64,000 nt of DNA from Mytilus californianus. Its lineage: Eukaryota; Mollusca; Bivalvia; Mytilida; Mytilidae. The stretch covers positions 67,110,322-67,174,321 of the forward strand of contig NW_026262593.1 of assembly GCF_021869535.1 (NCBI RefSeq), given 5' to 3'. Each line of letters begins with the position of its first letter. Position 1 is the stretch's first letter. This document shows positions 35,630 through 46,344 of this stretch, piece after piece. Under the pieces are notes generated by a model, which did no database searches, was not told where the DNA came from, and saw only the letters and a list, made by a program, of their open reading frames with translations. Made by a program: the position numbers and the translations under genes.

Positions 35630-36180
35630 AAAGATTGATATATTACCAAGGTAGCTGTATAGTTAGATATAAATCTAAGTTGATTTGAAAAAGTTATAAA
35701 AAGAATTAAAGTGTACTATCTGAATATAGTCCGAACTGTAAATTCAAGCTATTTTGACCTAGATTAATTTAATCCTTAAATCTGACAGCAATACACAAAA
35801 CTACATAATGACCTATGATTCAGTAAGATCAATATATCACTAAGATAGCTGTATAGTTTGATGAAAATCCTAGTTGATTTGAAAAAGTTATAAAAAAAAT
35901 TAAAGTGTACTATCTCTATTTTGTCTGAACTGCAAATCCTAGCTTTTTTTACCTAGATTAATTTAATTCTTAAATTTGACAGCAATACACCAAACTTCTT
36001 AACAACCTGGGATTCAGTAAGATTAATATATTACCAAGGTAGCTGTATAGTTTGATGAAAATCCAAGTTGATTTGAAAAAGTTATAAAAAAAATTAAAGA
36101 TGCCTATCTGAATTTAATCTTTTTTTTTTTTACCTATTAATTAAATTCTTTCATTTCACAGCAATGAATCAAAACTAACA
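35630..36180 (+). repeat. Three tandem units of ~185-190 bp
   Basis: Units start near 35632, 35817 and 36010 with 'gattcagtaagatcaatata' or close, and share 'ggtagctgtatagtttgatg', 'agttgatttgaaaaagttat' and 'cctagattaatttaat'. Unrelated to the satellite in sequence despite the similar length. Confidence 0.9.
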
Positions 36181-36260
36181 AATAAACTGGAATTTTGTAT
36201 GATCTTTATTTAATTTAGTTAGATGGACTGATTTATACCAGTGAAGACTTAATTTGAAGG

Positions 36261-36515
36261 TCCAGACTACTCGAGACAGGTCGAGACTGGTTAAGACTGA
36301 GTTGAGACTAGTCAAGACAGGTCGAGACTGGTTGAGACAGGTCGAGCCTTCGTCGAGACCATTTCAGACTACACTAAGATCATCAAGTACTGAATCAGAC
36401 TAATTAAGTAAAGTCGAGACCTAGTCGAGTACAATTAAGTACAGTTAAGTACTGTCGAGACAATGTCGAGACTAGTCGAGTAAAATGTGTGCTCGACTTA
36501 ACTGGTCGAGCACAA
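36261..36515. repeat. Cluster of GTCGAGAC-like motifs, right subterminal region
   Basis: About a dozen exact or near copies of 'gtcgagac' and 'gtcgag', often preceded by 'ta' or 'ag' and separated by a few bases. They are mostly in one orientation, with a few reversed near 36490 ('gctcgac'). The spacing is irregular, unlike a simple minisatellite. They lie 2.4-2.7 kb from the right terminus and could be protein-binding sites. The 60-codon minus-strand frame 36404-36586 is a by-product. Confidence 0.75.
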
Positions 36516-36562
36516 AAACTGGTCTTTTCAGACTCTGAGCAGTTTGTAGTGAACTCTATAGG

Positions 36563-37076
36563 GTTATTACAGAAAATAACTTGCATGTGTTATTACAGAT
36601 ACTTTTATGAGTTGTCTATTCTTTAATCCTTAAATTTACCAAATCTGTAATAACATATGTTTGTTATTTGTAAAATAAATCATAAATATTTTTATTTTTA
36701 GTGGGCTCTAGTATAGGGAACTCTTGAAACTTTGCCAGAATCTAAATGCATAGCCTTGATAACTAACTATTAATTTAGATTAATACATTTTTCATTAACC
36801 ATGGTAAATCAATGAGACAAGGCTTTTAAGTGATTAACTTAGCTGTAATAACAAGGCTTAGTTATTAAAGGCATGTAACTTATTAAATGAGATACTTGGG
36901 AATTACTGGGAAGCTTGCGCAGAACCTCATTACATGCTCTGATCATTACTTCTTACAATAAATTAAAATACATTGTAATTGAGCATGATCTATGTCTGAG
37001 CAAATGCTTTGAAGTGATGTAGAGAAGCTATAATAACACCCTTTAGTTATTACAGGCATATTTGTTCTGTAATAAC
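36563..37076. repeat. Cluster of CTGTAATAAC motifs in both orientations
   Basis: Six exact copies of the 10-mer CTGTAATAAC or its complement GTTATTACAG occur at 36563, 36589, 36645, 36843, 37046 and 37067, plus one near-copy (ctataataac) at 37028. Both orientations are used and spacing is irregular. I noticed no such cluster elsewhere in the window. Confidence 0.8.
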
Positions 37077-37129
37077 ATAGGTGTGATATGCATGATTGGC
37101 AAACTATGAACTGTTATAGAGAATCACTG

Positions 37130-37215
37130 AAGCATGACCGGAGCGGGCCCCTCTGAGGCAGTCAGTGGGTCCCCACTTATGAAAATTTCTGGATCCGCCA
37201 CTGCCACTGGTTATA
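37130..37215. repeat. Dispersed-repeat edge ('ggatccgccactg')
   Basis: 'ccggagcgggcccctctgag', then 'tctggatccgccactg', a reverse-oriented relative of the motif near 11690 and a common repeat-edge sequence in invertebrates. Probably independent insertion debris. Confidence 0.4.
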
Positions 37216-37364
37216 TCTTTCTATAGTTAAGTTTACATAAAGACAGTAGCATTGTGGCGTCAGATATTTTGTATTGTGACATCAAAATTTTATGGGAACC
37301 TGTGTGATGGCCAGTAATGGCGGACAAATAGCGATAAGGTGTATTATCACTGAACTAGTATATA

Positions 37365-37520
37365 TATTTGTTTAGGGGCCAGCTGAAGGACGCCTCCAGG
37401 TGCAGGAATTTCTCGCTGCATTGAAGACCTACATGTATTGGTGACCTTCTGCTGTTGTCTGTTCTATGGTCGGGTTTTTGTCTCTTTGACACATTCCCCA
37501 TTTCCATTCTCAATTTTATT
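37365..37520 (+). repeat. Abundant mussel dispersed repeat
   Basis: 'ggggccagctgaaggacgcc', 'gaatttctcgctgcattgaa', 'gtgaccttctgctgttgtct' and 'gacacattccccatttccat' follow each other as in a repeat I recall as very common in Mytilus. It supports the species inference. Confidence 0.7.
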
Positions 37521-38654
37521 GCATATATTTTTCACGATTTACAATTCGTACAAGCCTTCAACTTTAAAATGTTTCAAAGTCTTTTATTAATTTGAAGAAT
37601 ATATACCATATAAAGATCTGAATAAGTTTATTCTACTTCAATGCCCTGAATATTAATAATTAATATATATTTTTTTTCAATGTAGGGCGAACGGACTGGA
37701 TCGCTGCTGTAGGCAGTACAAAAACATGACGATTCATGCAATTTAATGCTTTCATAAACTTCATTAATCTTACCTTTAGAAAGTCATAAGCTTCTCTGTG
37801 CCTTTTAAGATTACTGATATATCCAATTAATATCGATGGTCAAATAAATCTGTGAATTTAATTTTTGTACAAACGGATGCTGAAGATGAAAATATCAAAT
37901 ATGGCGCTTGATTCTATACCACGTCATCACTGTATCCCCAACACGAGGGGACCACACACGGGATTTCTTTTTATACAAAGACTGTTAATCGTATTTTTTA
38001 AAATAATTTATCAAACTATTATTAAAAAATAATCAATCGTTTGATTTCACATGACAATTGAATTACCGCGATAACACACAATAACGGTTTTTATTTTATT
38101 ATATAGATATCCCTAGTTTCGCCCCAATGGCTAATCATTTGGAAAAGATTAAAATAATGATTAATTTTAATAGAAACTCAAAGTGTCTTTTCTAAAACTT
38201 GTTTTTGCCATTTTGGGGAATGACATCATGCAGATATGAGTTTTTAAAAGTTGCACACATAAACGAAATTATTTTCGATCGTCAAACTTGGTGTTGAACT
38301 AAAATGTAGATCTCGTTCTCAAACTACGCACGTAAAATTTACAAGGAATAGATGTTCGCACTTCCCAGATCTTGAACTCAAGTACCATTTAAACGCCGAG
38401 ATTTAATATTTTAAAAAAAGCCTGGCTTATGATAAAACTTTCAATTAAAATTCTTTTTCAGCAGCCTGAAGAAGTCATGAGTCGGCAAATATTTCTTACA
38501 ATCAATTTGATCTAATATATTTGATTATTTCACAACACATATGAACCGTTTCGTTCGTATACTTTAAAGATCGATGCGATTGAACTAGATTGACAGTAGC
38601 TGAATATGGCTTGTTGTTTATTTTACCTATAAATCGACACAGACAGTTAAACGA
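37521..38654. other. Non-coding stretch inside right end
   Basis: No convincing exon. A donor-like AAG|GTAAGA on the minus strand (about 37774-37784) follows a short NLKRHREAYDFLK frame with no start. A 44-codon plus-strand frame from 37901 ends in poly-A. Neither is supported. Confidence 0.45.
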
Positions 38655-38923
38655 CTCAACGATGTTTAAAACGAATTGATGCCAGTTTGAAATAGTTTAA
38701 CGGGGGCGTGGCCTATTAGTTTGACGCAACTTACCACCATCTGAAATTAAATTGAATGACTGCAAGCGAATCTATTTGACTGGCATTAAAATAATTTGAT
38801 ATGGATTGAAATGAATTAAAAATAATTTTTAATTTTTGTCAATCTTTATCAAATGTCGATTAATCTCATTCAAATAGCGTTAATACGTTTTTGTCCGTTC
38901 AAGCTAAATTCGGGTTACTAGTG
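38655..38923 (-). repeat. Right terminal inverted repeat of CACTA element (269 bp)
   Basis: Reverse complement of 9728-9996 with three substitutions and no gaps, ending ...CGGGTTACTAGTG. Satellite DNA resumes at 38924. Confidence 0.96.
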
Positions 38924-41762
38924 TTAGGTTCAGCCGTTTTCGATATGTTGTCAATCAATATTCCTTAACCCGGATCTGTACACTTTATTCAGTACTTAAC
39001 TATTGTTGCCCATTTCATTTGCTTTATTAGGATATATAGGATATACATGTTATTAGGGGATTCAAGGTCTAAAAACTCAATCATATCGTGCTTGGTCAGG
39101 TATTTTTTCTTAGGTTATGTTCGGCCATTTTCGGTATGTTGTCAGTCAATTTTCCTTAACCCGGATCTGTGCAATTTATTCAGTGCTTAACTTTTGTTGC
39201 TGAATCCATTTGCTGTCTTAGGATATATAGGATATACCTGTTATTAGGGTATTCTAGGGCTAAAAACTAGATCATATCATGCTTGTTCATGTATTTTTTA
39301 TTTGGTAAGTTCGACCGTTTTCGGTATGTTGGTGCTCAGTAATCCTTAACCCGGATCAGTGCACTCTATTCAATATTTTACTTTTTTTGCCCAGTATATT
39401 AGCTTTCAAGGGATATATACCTGTTTTAAGAGGATTCACGGGTGCAAAACTCGATCATATCGTGCTTAGTCATGTATTTTTTCTTAGGTTAGGTTCGGCC
39501 TTTTTCGGTATGTTGTCAATCAATATTCCTTAACCAGGATCTGTGCACTTAATTCAGTACTTAGCTGTTGTTTCTCAGTCCATTTGCTCTCTAAGGATAT
39601 ATAGGATATACCTGTTATTAGTGGATTCAAGGGCTAAAAACTCGATTATATCGTGCTTGGTCATGTATTTTCTCTTTGGTAAGTTCGACCGTTTTCGGTA
39701 TGTTGGTGCTGAGTAATCCTTAACCCAGATCAGTGCACTCTGTTCAATACTTAACTTTTGTTGCCTAGTATATTAGCTTTCTTGGGATGTATAGGGTTTA
39801 CCTGTTTTTAGGGGATTCACGGGTGCAAAACTCATGTCGTGCTTGGTCATATGTATTTTTTCTTAGGTTTGGTTTGGCCGTTTTCGGTATGTTGTCAATC
39901 AATAATCCTTAACCCGGATCTGTGCACTTTATTTAGTACTTAACTTTTGTTTATTAGTCCATTTGCTTTTTTAGGATATATAGGATATACCTGTTTTTAG
40001 TGGATTCAAGGGCTAAAAACTCGATTATATCGTGCTTGGTGATGTATTTTTTCTTTGGTAAGTTCGACCGCTTTCGGTATGTTGGTGCTCAGTAATCCAT
40101 AACCCAGATCAGTGCAATCTGTTCAATACTTAACTTTGGTTGCCCAGTATATTAGTTTTCTTGGGATATATAGGATATACTTGTTTTTAGAGGATTCATG
40201 GGGTTCAAAACTCTATCATATCGTGCTTGGTCATGTATTTTTTCTTAGGTTATGTTCGGCCGTTTTCGTTATGTTGTCATTCAATAATTCCTAACCCAGA
40301 TCTGTGCACTTTATGCAGTACTTAATTTTTGTTGCCCATTCCATTTGCTTTCTTATGTTATTCAGGATGTACCTGTTATTAGGGGATTCTAGGACTAAAA
40401 ACTCGATCATATCGTGATTGGTCATGTATTTTTTCTTTGGTAAGTTTGGTTGTTTTCGGTATGTTGGCGCTCAGTTATCCTTAACCCGGATCAGTGCACT
40501 CTGTTCAATAGGTAACTTTTGACGCCCAGTATATTAACTTTCTTGAGATATACAGGGTATACCTGTTTTTAGAGGATTCAAGGGTTCAAAACTCGATCAT
40601 ATCGTGCTTGGTCATGTATTGTTTCTTAGGTTATGTTCGGCCGTTTTCGGTATGTTGTCAATCAATAATTCTTAACCCGGATCTGTGCACTTTAGTCACT
40701 ACGTAACTTTCGTTGCCCATTCCGTTTGCTTTCTTATTTTATTCAGGATGTACCTGTTATTAGGGGATTCTAGGGCTAAAAACTCGATCATATCGTGCTT
40801 GGTCATGTATTTTTTATTTGGTGAGTTCGACCGTTTTCGGTATGTTGGTGCTCAGTAATCCTTAACCCGAATCAGTGCACTCTAATCAATATTTTACTTT
40901 TTTTGCCCAGTATATTAGCTTTCAAGGGATATATACCTGTTTTAAGAGGATTCACGGGTGCAAAACTCGATCATATCGTGCTTAGTCATGTATTTTTTCT
41001 TAGGTTAGGTTCGGCCGTTTTCGGTATGTTGTCAATCAATATTCCTTAACCAGGATCTGTGCACTTAATTCAGTACTTAGCTGTTGTTTCTCAGTCCATT
41101 TGCTCTCTAAGGATATATAGGATATACCTGTTATTAGTGGATTCAAGGGCTAAAAACTCGAATATATCGTGCTTGGTCATGTATTTTCTCTTTGGTAAGT
41201 TCGACCGTTTTCGGTATGTTGGTGCTGAGTAATCCTTAACCCAGATCAGTGCACTCTGTTCAATACTTAACTTTTGTTGCCCAGTATATTAGCTTTCTTG
41301 GTATATATAGGGTTTACCTGTTTTTAGGGGATTCACGGGTGCAAAACTCGATCATGTCGTGCTTGGTCATATGTATTTTTTCTTAGGTTTGGTTTGGCCG
41401 TTTTCGGTATGTTGTCAATCAATAATCCTTAACCCGGATCTGTGCACTTTATTTAGTACTTAACTTTTGTTTATTAGTCCATTTGCTTTTTTATGATATA
41501 TAGGATATACCTGTTTTTAGTGGATTCAAGGGCTAAAAACTCGATTATATCGTGCTTGGTGATGTATTTTTTCTTTGGTAAGTTCGACCGCTTTCGGTAT
41601 GTTGGTGCTCAGTAATCCATAACCCAGATCAGTGCAATCTGTTCAATACTTAACTTTGGTTGCCCAGTATATTAGATTTCTTGGGATATATAGGATATAC
41701 TTGTTTTTAGAGGATTCATGGGGTTCAAAACTCTATCATATCGTGCTTGGTCATGTATTTTT

Positions 41763-44053
41763 TCTTAGGTTATGTTCGGCCGTTTTCGTTATGTTGTCAA
41801 TGAATAATTCCTAACCCAGATCTGTGCACTTTATGCAGTACTTAATTTTTGTTGCCCATTCCATTTGCTTTTTTATGTTATTCAGGATGTACCTGTTATT
41901 AGGGGATTCTAGGACTAAAAACTCGATCATATCGTGATTGGTCATGTATTTTTTCTTTGGTAAGTTTGGTTGTTTTCGGTATGTTGGCGCTCAGTTATCC
42001 TTAACCCGGATCAGTGCACTCTGTTCAATAGTTAACTTTTGATGCCCAGTATATTAACTTTCTTGAGATATATAGGGTATACCTGTTTTTAGAGGATTCA
42101 AGGGTTAAAAACTCGATCATATCGTGCTTGGTCATGTATTTTTTCTTAGGTTATGTTCGGCCGTTTTCGGTATGTTGTCAATCAATAATTCTTAACCAGG
42201 ATCTGTGCACTTTAGTCACTACGTAACTTTCGTTGCCCATTCCGTTTGCTTTCTTATTTTATTCAGAATGTACCTGTTATTAGGGGATACTAGGGCTAAA
42301 AACTCGATCATATCGTGCTTGGTCATGTATTTTTTCTTTGGTAAGTTCGACCGTTTTCGGTATGTTGGCTCTCAGTAATCCTCATTCCGGATCAGTGCAC
42401 TCTATTCAATACTAAAATTTTGTTGCTCAGTATATTAGATGTCTTGAGATATATAGGGTATACCTGTTTTTAGAGGATTCAAGGGAGCAAAACTCGATCA
42501 TATCGTGCTTGGTCAGATATTTTTTTCGGTTAGGTTCGGCCGTTTTCGGTATGTTGTCAATCAATAATCCTTAACCTGGATATGTGCACTTTATGCAGTG
42601 CTTAACGTTTGTTGCACAGTCCATTTGCTTTCTTATGATATATAGGATATACCTGTTTTTAGGAGATTCAAGGGCTAAAAACTCGATCATATCGTGCATG
42701 GTCATGTATTTTTTCTTTGGTAAGTTTGGCTGTTTCCGGTATGTTGGCGCTCAGTTATCCTTAACCAGGAACTGTGCACTCTGTTCAATACTTAACTTTT
42801 GTTGCCCAGTATATCAGTTTTCTTGGGTTATAAAGAGTTTACCTGTTTTTAGAGGATTCAAGGGTTCAAAACTCGATCATGTCGTTCTTTGTCATGTATT
42901 TACTCTTATGTTAGGTTCGGCCGTTTTCGGTATGTTGTCAATCAAGTATCCTTAACCCTGATCTGTGCACTTTATTCAGTACTTAACGTTTGTTGCCCAG
43001 TCCATTTGCTTTCTTAGGATATATAGGATATACCTGTTATAAGGGGATTCAAGGGCAAAAAACTCAATCTTATCGTGCTTGGTCATGTATTTTTCCTTTG
43101 GTAAGTTTGACCGTTTTCGGTATGTTTGCGCTCAGTTGTCATTAACCCGGATCAGTGCACTCTGTTCAGTATTAAACGTTTGTTGCCTAGTATATTGGCT
43201 TTCTTGGGATATATAGGGTATAACTGTTTTTAGAGAATTCAAGGGTTCAAAACACGATCATATCGTGCTTGGTCATGTACTTTTTCTTATGTTAGGTTCG
43301 GCCGTTTTCGTTATGTTGTCAATCAATAATCCTTAACCCGGATCTGTGCACTTTATTCCGTATTTAACTTCTGCTGCCCTGTCCATTTGCTTTCTTAGGA
43401 TATATATAGGATATACCTGTTATTAAAGGATTCAAGGGCTGAAAACTCGATCACATCGTGCTTGGACATGAATTATTTCTTTTGGAATTTTGGCCGTTTT
43501 CGATATGTTGGCGCTCAGTTCTCCTTAACCCGGACCAGTGCACTCTGTTCAATACTTAACATTTATTGCCCAGTATATTATCTTTCTTGGGATATATAGG
43601 GTATATCCGTTTTTAGAGGATTCAAGGGTTCAAAACTCGATCATATTGTACTTGGTCATGTATTTTTCTTAGGTTAGGTTCGGCCCTTTTCGGTATACTA
43701 GTATTGTCAATCAATAATCCCTAAACCGGATCTGTGCCCTTTATTCAGCACTTACCTTTTGTTGCCTAGTTCATTTGCTTTCTTAAGATATGTAGGACAT
43801 ACCTGTTATTAGAGGGTTCAAGGGCTAAAAACTCGATCATATCGTGATTGGTCATGTAATTTTTCTTTGGTAAGTTTTGCCGTTTTCGGTATGTTGGCGC
43901 TCAGTTATCCTTAACCCGGATCATTGCACTCTGTTCAATACTTAACTTTTGTGGCCCAGTATATTAGAATTCTTGGGATATATAGGATATAACTGTTTTT
44001 AGATGATTCAAGGTTTCAAAACACGATCACATCGTGCTTGGTCATGTATTTTT
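41763..44053 (+). repeat. 2291-bp satellite block, copy 1 of tandem duplication
   Basis: Twelve monomers, directly followed by a near-identical copy at 44054-46344. The copies differ at only a few positions (for example ggagattc at 42661 against ggggattc, and cggccctttt against cggccgtttt). The junction monomer near 44000-44054 starts as one subtype and ends as another, marking the unequal exchange. Confidence 0.85.
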
Positions 44054-46344
44054 TCTTAGGTTATGTTCGGCCGTTTTCGTTATGTTGTCAATGAATAATT
44101 CCTAACCCAGATCTGTGCACTTTATGCAGTACTTAATTTTTGTTGCCCATTCCATTTGCTTTTTTATGTTATTCAGGATGTACCTGTTATTAGGGGATTC
44201 TAGGACTAAAAACTCGATCATATCGTGATTGGTCATGTATTTTTTCTTTGGTAAGTTTGGTTGTTTTCGGTATGTTGGCGCTCAGTTATCCTTAACCCGG
44301 ATCAGTGCACTCTGTTCAATAGTTAACTTTTGATGCCCAGTATATTAACTTTCTTGAGATATATAGGGTATACCTGTTTTTAGAGAATTCAAGGGTTAAA
44401 AACTCGATCATATCGTGCTTGGTCATGTATTTTTTCTTAGGTTATGTTCGGCCGTTTTCGGTATGTTGTCAATCAATAATTCTTAACCAGGATCTGTGCA
44501 CTTTAGTCACTACGTAACTTTCGTTGCCCATTCCGTTTGCTTTCTTATTTTATTCAGAATGTACCTGTTATTAGGGGATACTAGGGCTAAAAACTCGATC
44601 ATATCGTGCTTGGTCATGTATTTTTTCTTTGGTAAGTTCGACCGTTTTCGGTATGTTGGCTCTCAGTAATCCTCATTCCGGATCAGTGCACTCTATTCAA
44701 TACTAAAATTTTGTTGCTCAGTATATTAGATGTCTTGAGATATATAGGGTATACCTGTTTTTAGAGGATTCAAGGGAGCAAAACTCGATCATATCGTGCT
44801 TGGTCAGATATTTTTTTCGGTTAGGTTCGGCCGTTTTCGGTATGTTGTCAATCAATAATCCTTAACCTGGATATGTGCACTTTATGCAGTGCTTAACGTT
44901 TGTTGCACAGTCCATTTGCTTTCTTATGATATATAGGATATACCTGTTTTTAGGGGATTCAAGGGCTAAAAACTCGATCATATCGTGCATGGTCATGTAT
45001 TTTTTCTTTGGTAAGTTTGGCTGTTTCCGGTATGTTGGCGCTCAGTTATCCTTAACCAGGAACTGTGCACTCTGTTCAATACTTAACTTTTGTTGCCCAG
45101 TATATCAGTTTTCTTGGGTTATAAAGAGTTTACCTGTTTTTAGAGGATTCAAGGGTTCAAAACTCGATCATGTCGTTCTTTGTCATGTATTTACTCTTAT
45201 GTTAGGTTCGGCCGTTTTCGGTATGTTGTCAATCAAGTATCCTTAACCCTGATCTGTGCACTTTATTCAGTACTTAACGTTTGTTGCCCAGTCCATTTGC
45301 TTTCTTAGGATATATAGGATATACCTGTTATAAGGGGATTCAAGGGCAAAAAACTCAATCTTATCGTGCTTGGTCATGTATTTTTCCTTTGGTAAGTTTG
45401 ACCGTTTTCGGTATGTTTGCGCTCAGTTGTCATTAACCCGGATCAGTGCACTCTGTTCAGTATTAAACGTTTGTTGCCTAGTATATTGGCTTTCTTGGGA
45501 TATATAGGGTATACCTGTTTTTAGAGAATTCAAGGGTTCAAAACACGATCATATCGTGCTTGGTCATGTATTTTTTCTTATGTTAGGTTCGGCCGTTTTC
45601 GTTATGTTGTCAATCAATAATCCTTAACCCGGATCTGTGCACTTTATTCCGTATTTAACTTCTGCTGCCCTGTCCATTTGCTTTCTTAGGATATATATAG
45701 GATATACCTGTTATTAAAGGATTCAAGGGCTGAAAACTCGATCACATCGTGCTTGGACATGAATTATTTCTTTTGGAATTTTGGCCGTTTTCGATATGTT
45801 GGCGCTCAGTTCTCCTTAACCCGGACCAGTGCACTCTGTTCAATACTTAACATTTATTGCCCAGTATATTATCTTTCTTGGGATATATAGGGTATATCCG
45901 TTTTTAGAGGATTCAAGGGTTCAAAACTCGATCATATTGTACTTGGTCATGTATTTTTCTTAGGTTAGGTTCGGCCGTTTTCGGTATACTAGTATTGTCA
46001 ATCAATAATCCCTAAACCGGATCTGTGCCCTTTATTCAGCACTTACCTTTTGTTGCCTAGTTCATTTGCTTTCTTAAGATATGTAGGACATACCTGTTAT
46101 TAGAGGGTTCAAGGGCTAAAAACTCGATCATATCGTGATTGGTCATGTAATTTTTCTTTGGTAAGTTTTGCCGTTTTCGGTATGTTGGCGCTCAGTTATC
46201 CTTAACCCGGATCATTGCACTCTGTTCAATACTTAACTTTTGTGGCCCAGTATATTAGAATTCTTGGGATATATAGGATATAACTGTTTTTAGATGATTC
46301 AAGGTTTCAAAACACGATCACATCGTGCTTGGTCATGTATTTTT
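44054..46344 (+). repeat. 2291-bp satellite block, copy 2 of tandem duplication
   Basis: Second copy of 41763-44053. After 46344 the sequence departs, continuing as the native A-type monomer with 'ctttggtaagttggccg'. Confidence 0.85.

Larger units (their letters stand above)
9728..38923. mobile_element. Giant CACTA/EnSpm DNA transposon, 29.2 kb, inserted in satellite DNA
   Basis: The element begins CACTAG at 9728 and ends CTAGTG at 38923, with 269-bp terminal inverted repeats matching at 266 positions. Satellite DNA abuts both ends. Inside, the minus strand encodes a Transposase_21-type transposase, the family diagnostic for CACTA/EnSpm, and the termini are the canonical CACTA sequence. A second plus-strand gene is interleaved with it. 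Size is large even for this superfamily and is partly explained by nested repeats (22812-24647, 30.2-30.8 kb, 34.5-36.2 kb). The expected 3-bp target duplication is not clear: flanks are CTA on the left and TTA on the right. TIR similarity and the unbroken transposase frame suggest a young insertion; activity is untested. Confidence 0.93.

Noticed and set aside
11688-37205. The 'ggatccgccactg' motifs near 11690 and 37190 as inner inverted ends of the element
   Set aside because: The motif is a common dispersed-repeat edge, the sequence beyond it is unrelated on the two sides, and the distances from the termini differ.
37774-37839. Minus-strand exon encoding NLKRHREAYDFLK before a GTAAGA donor, as a zinc-finger N-terminus of the transposase
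   Set aside because: No start codon before an in-frame stop, no zinc-binding cysteines upstream, and its phase does not match the exon at 29029.
9728-38923. Polinton/Maverick or integrated viral element as the identity of the 29-kb insertion
   Set aside because: No integrase, DNA polymerase, packaging ATPase or capsid genes were found. The termini and transposase are of CACTA type.
42584-42955. Recurring 60-123 codon open frames in the satellite arrays (also 44875, 50590, 57794 and many others) as a protein family
   Set aside because: They recur only because monomers recur, begin and end at arbitrary monomer positions, have no domain, and change freely with monomer variants. They are reading-frame accidents of the satellite.
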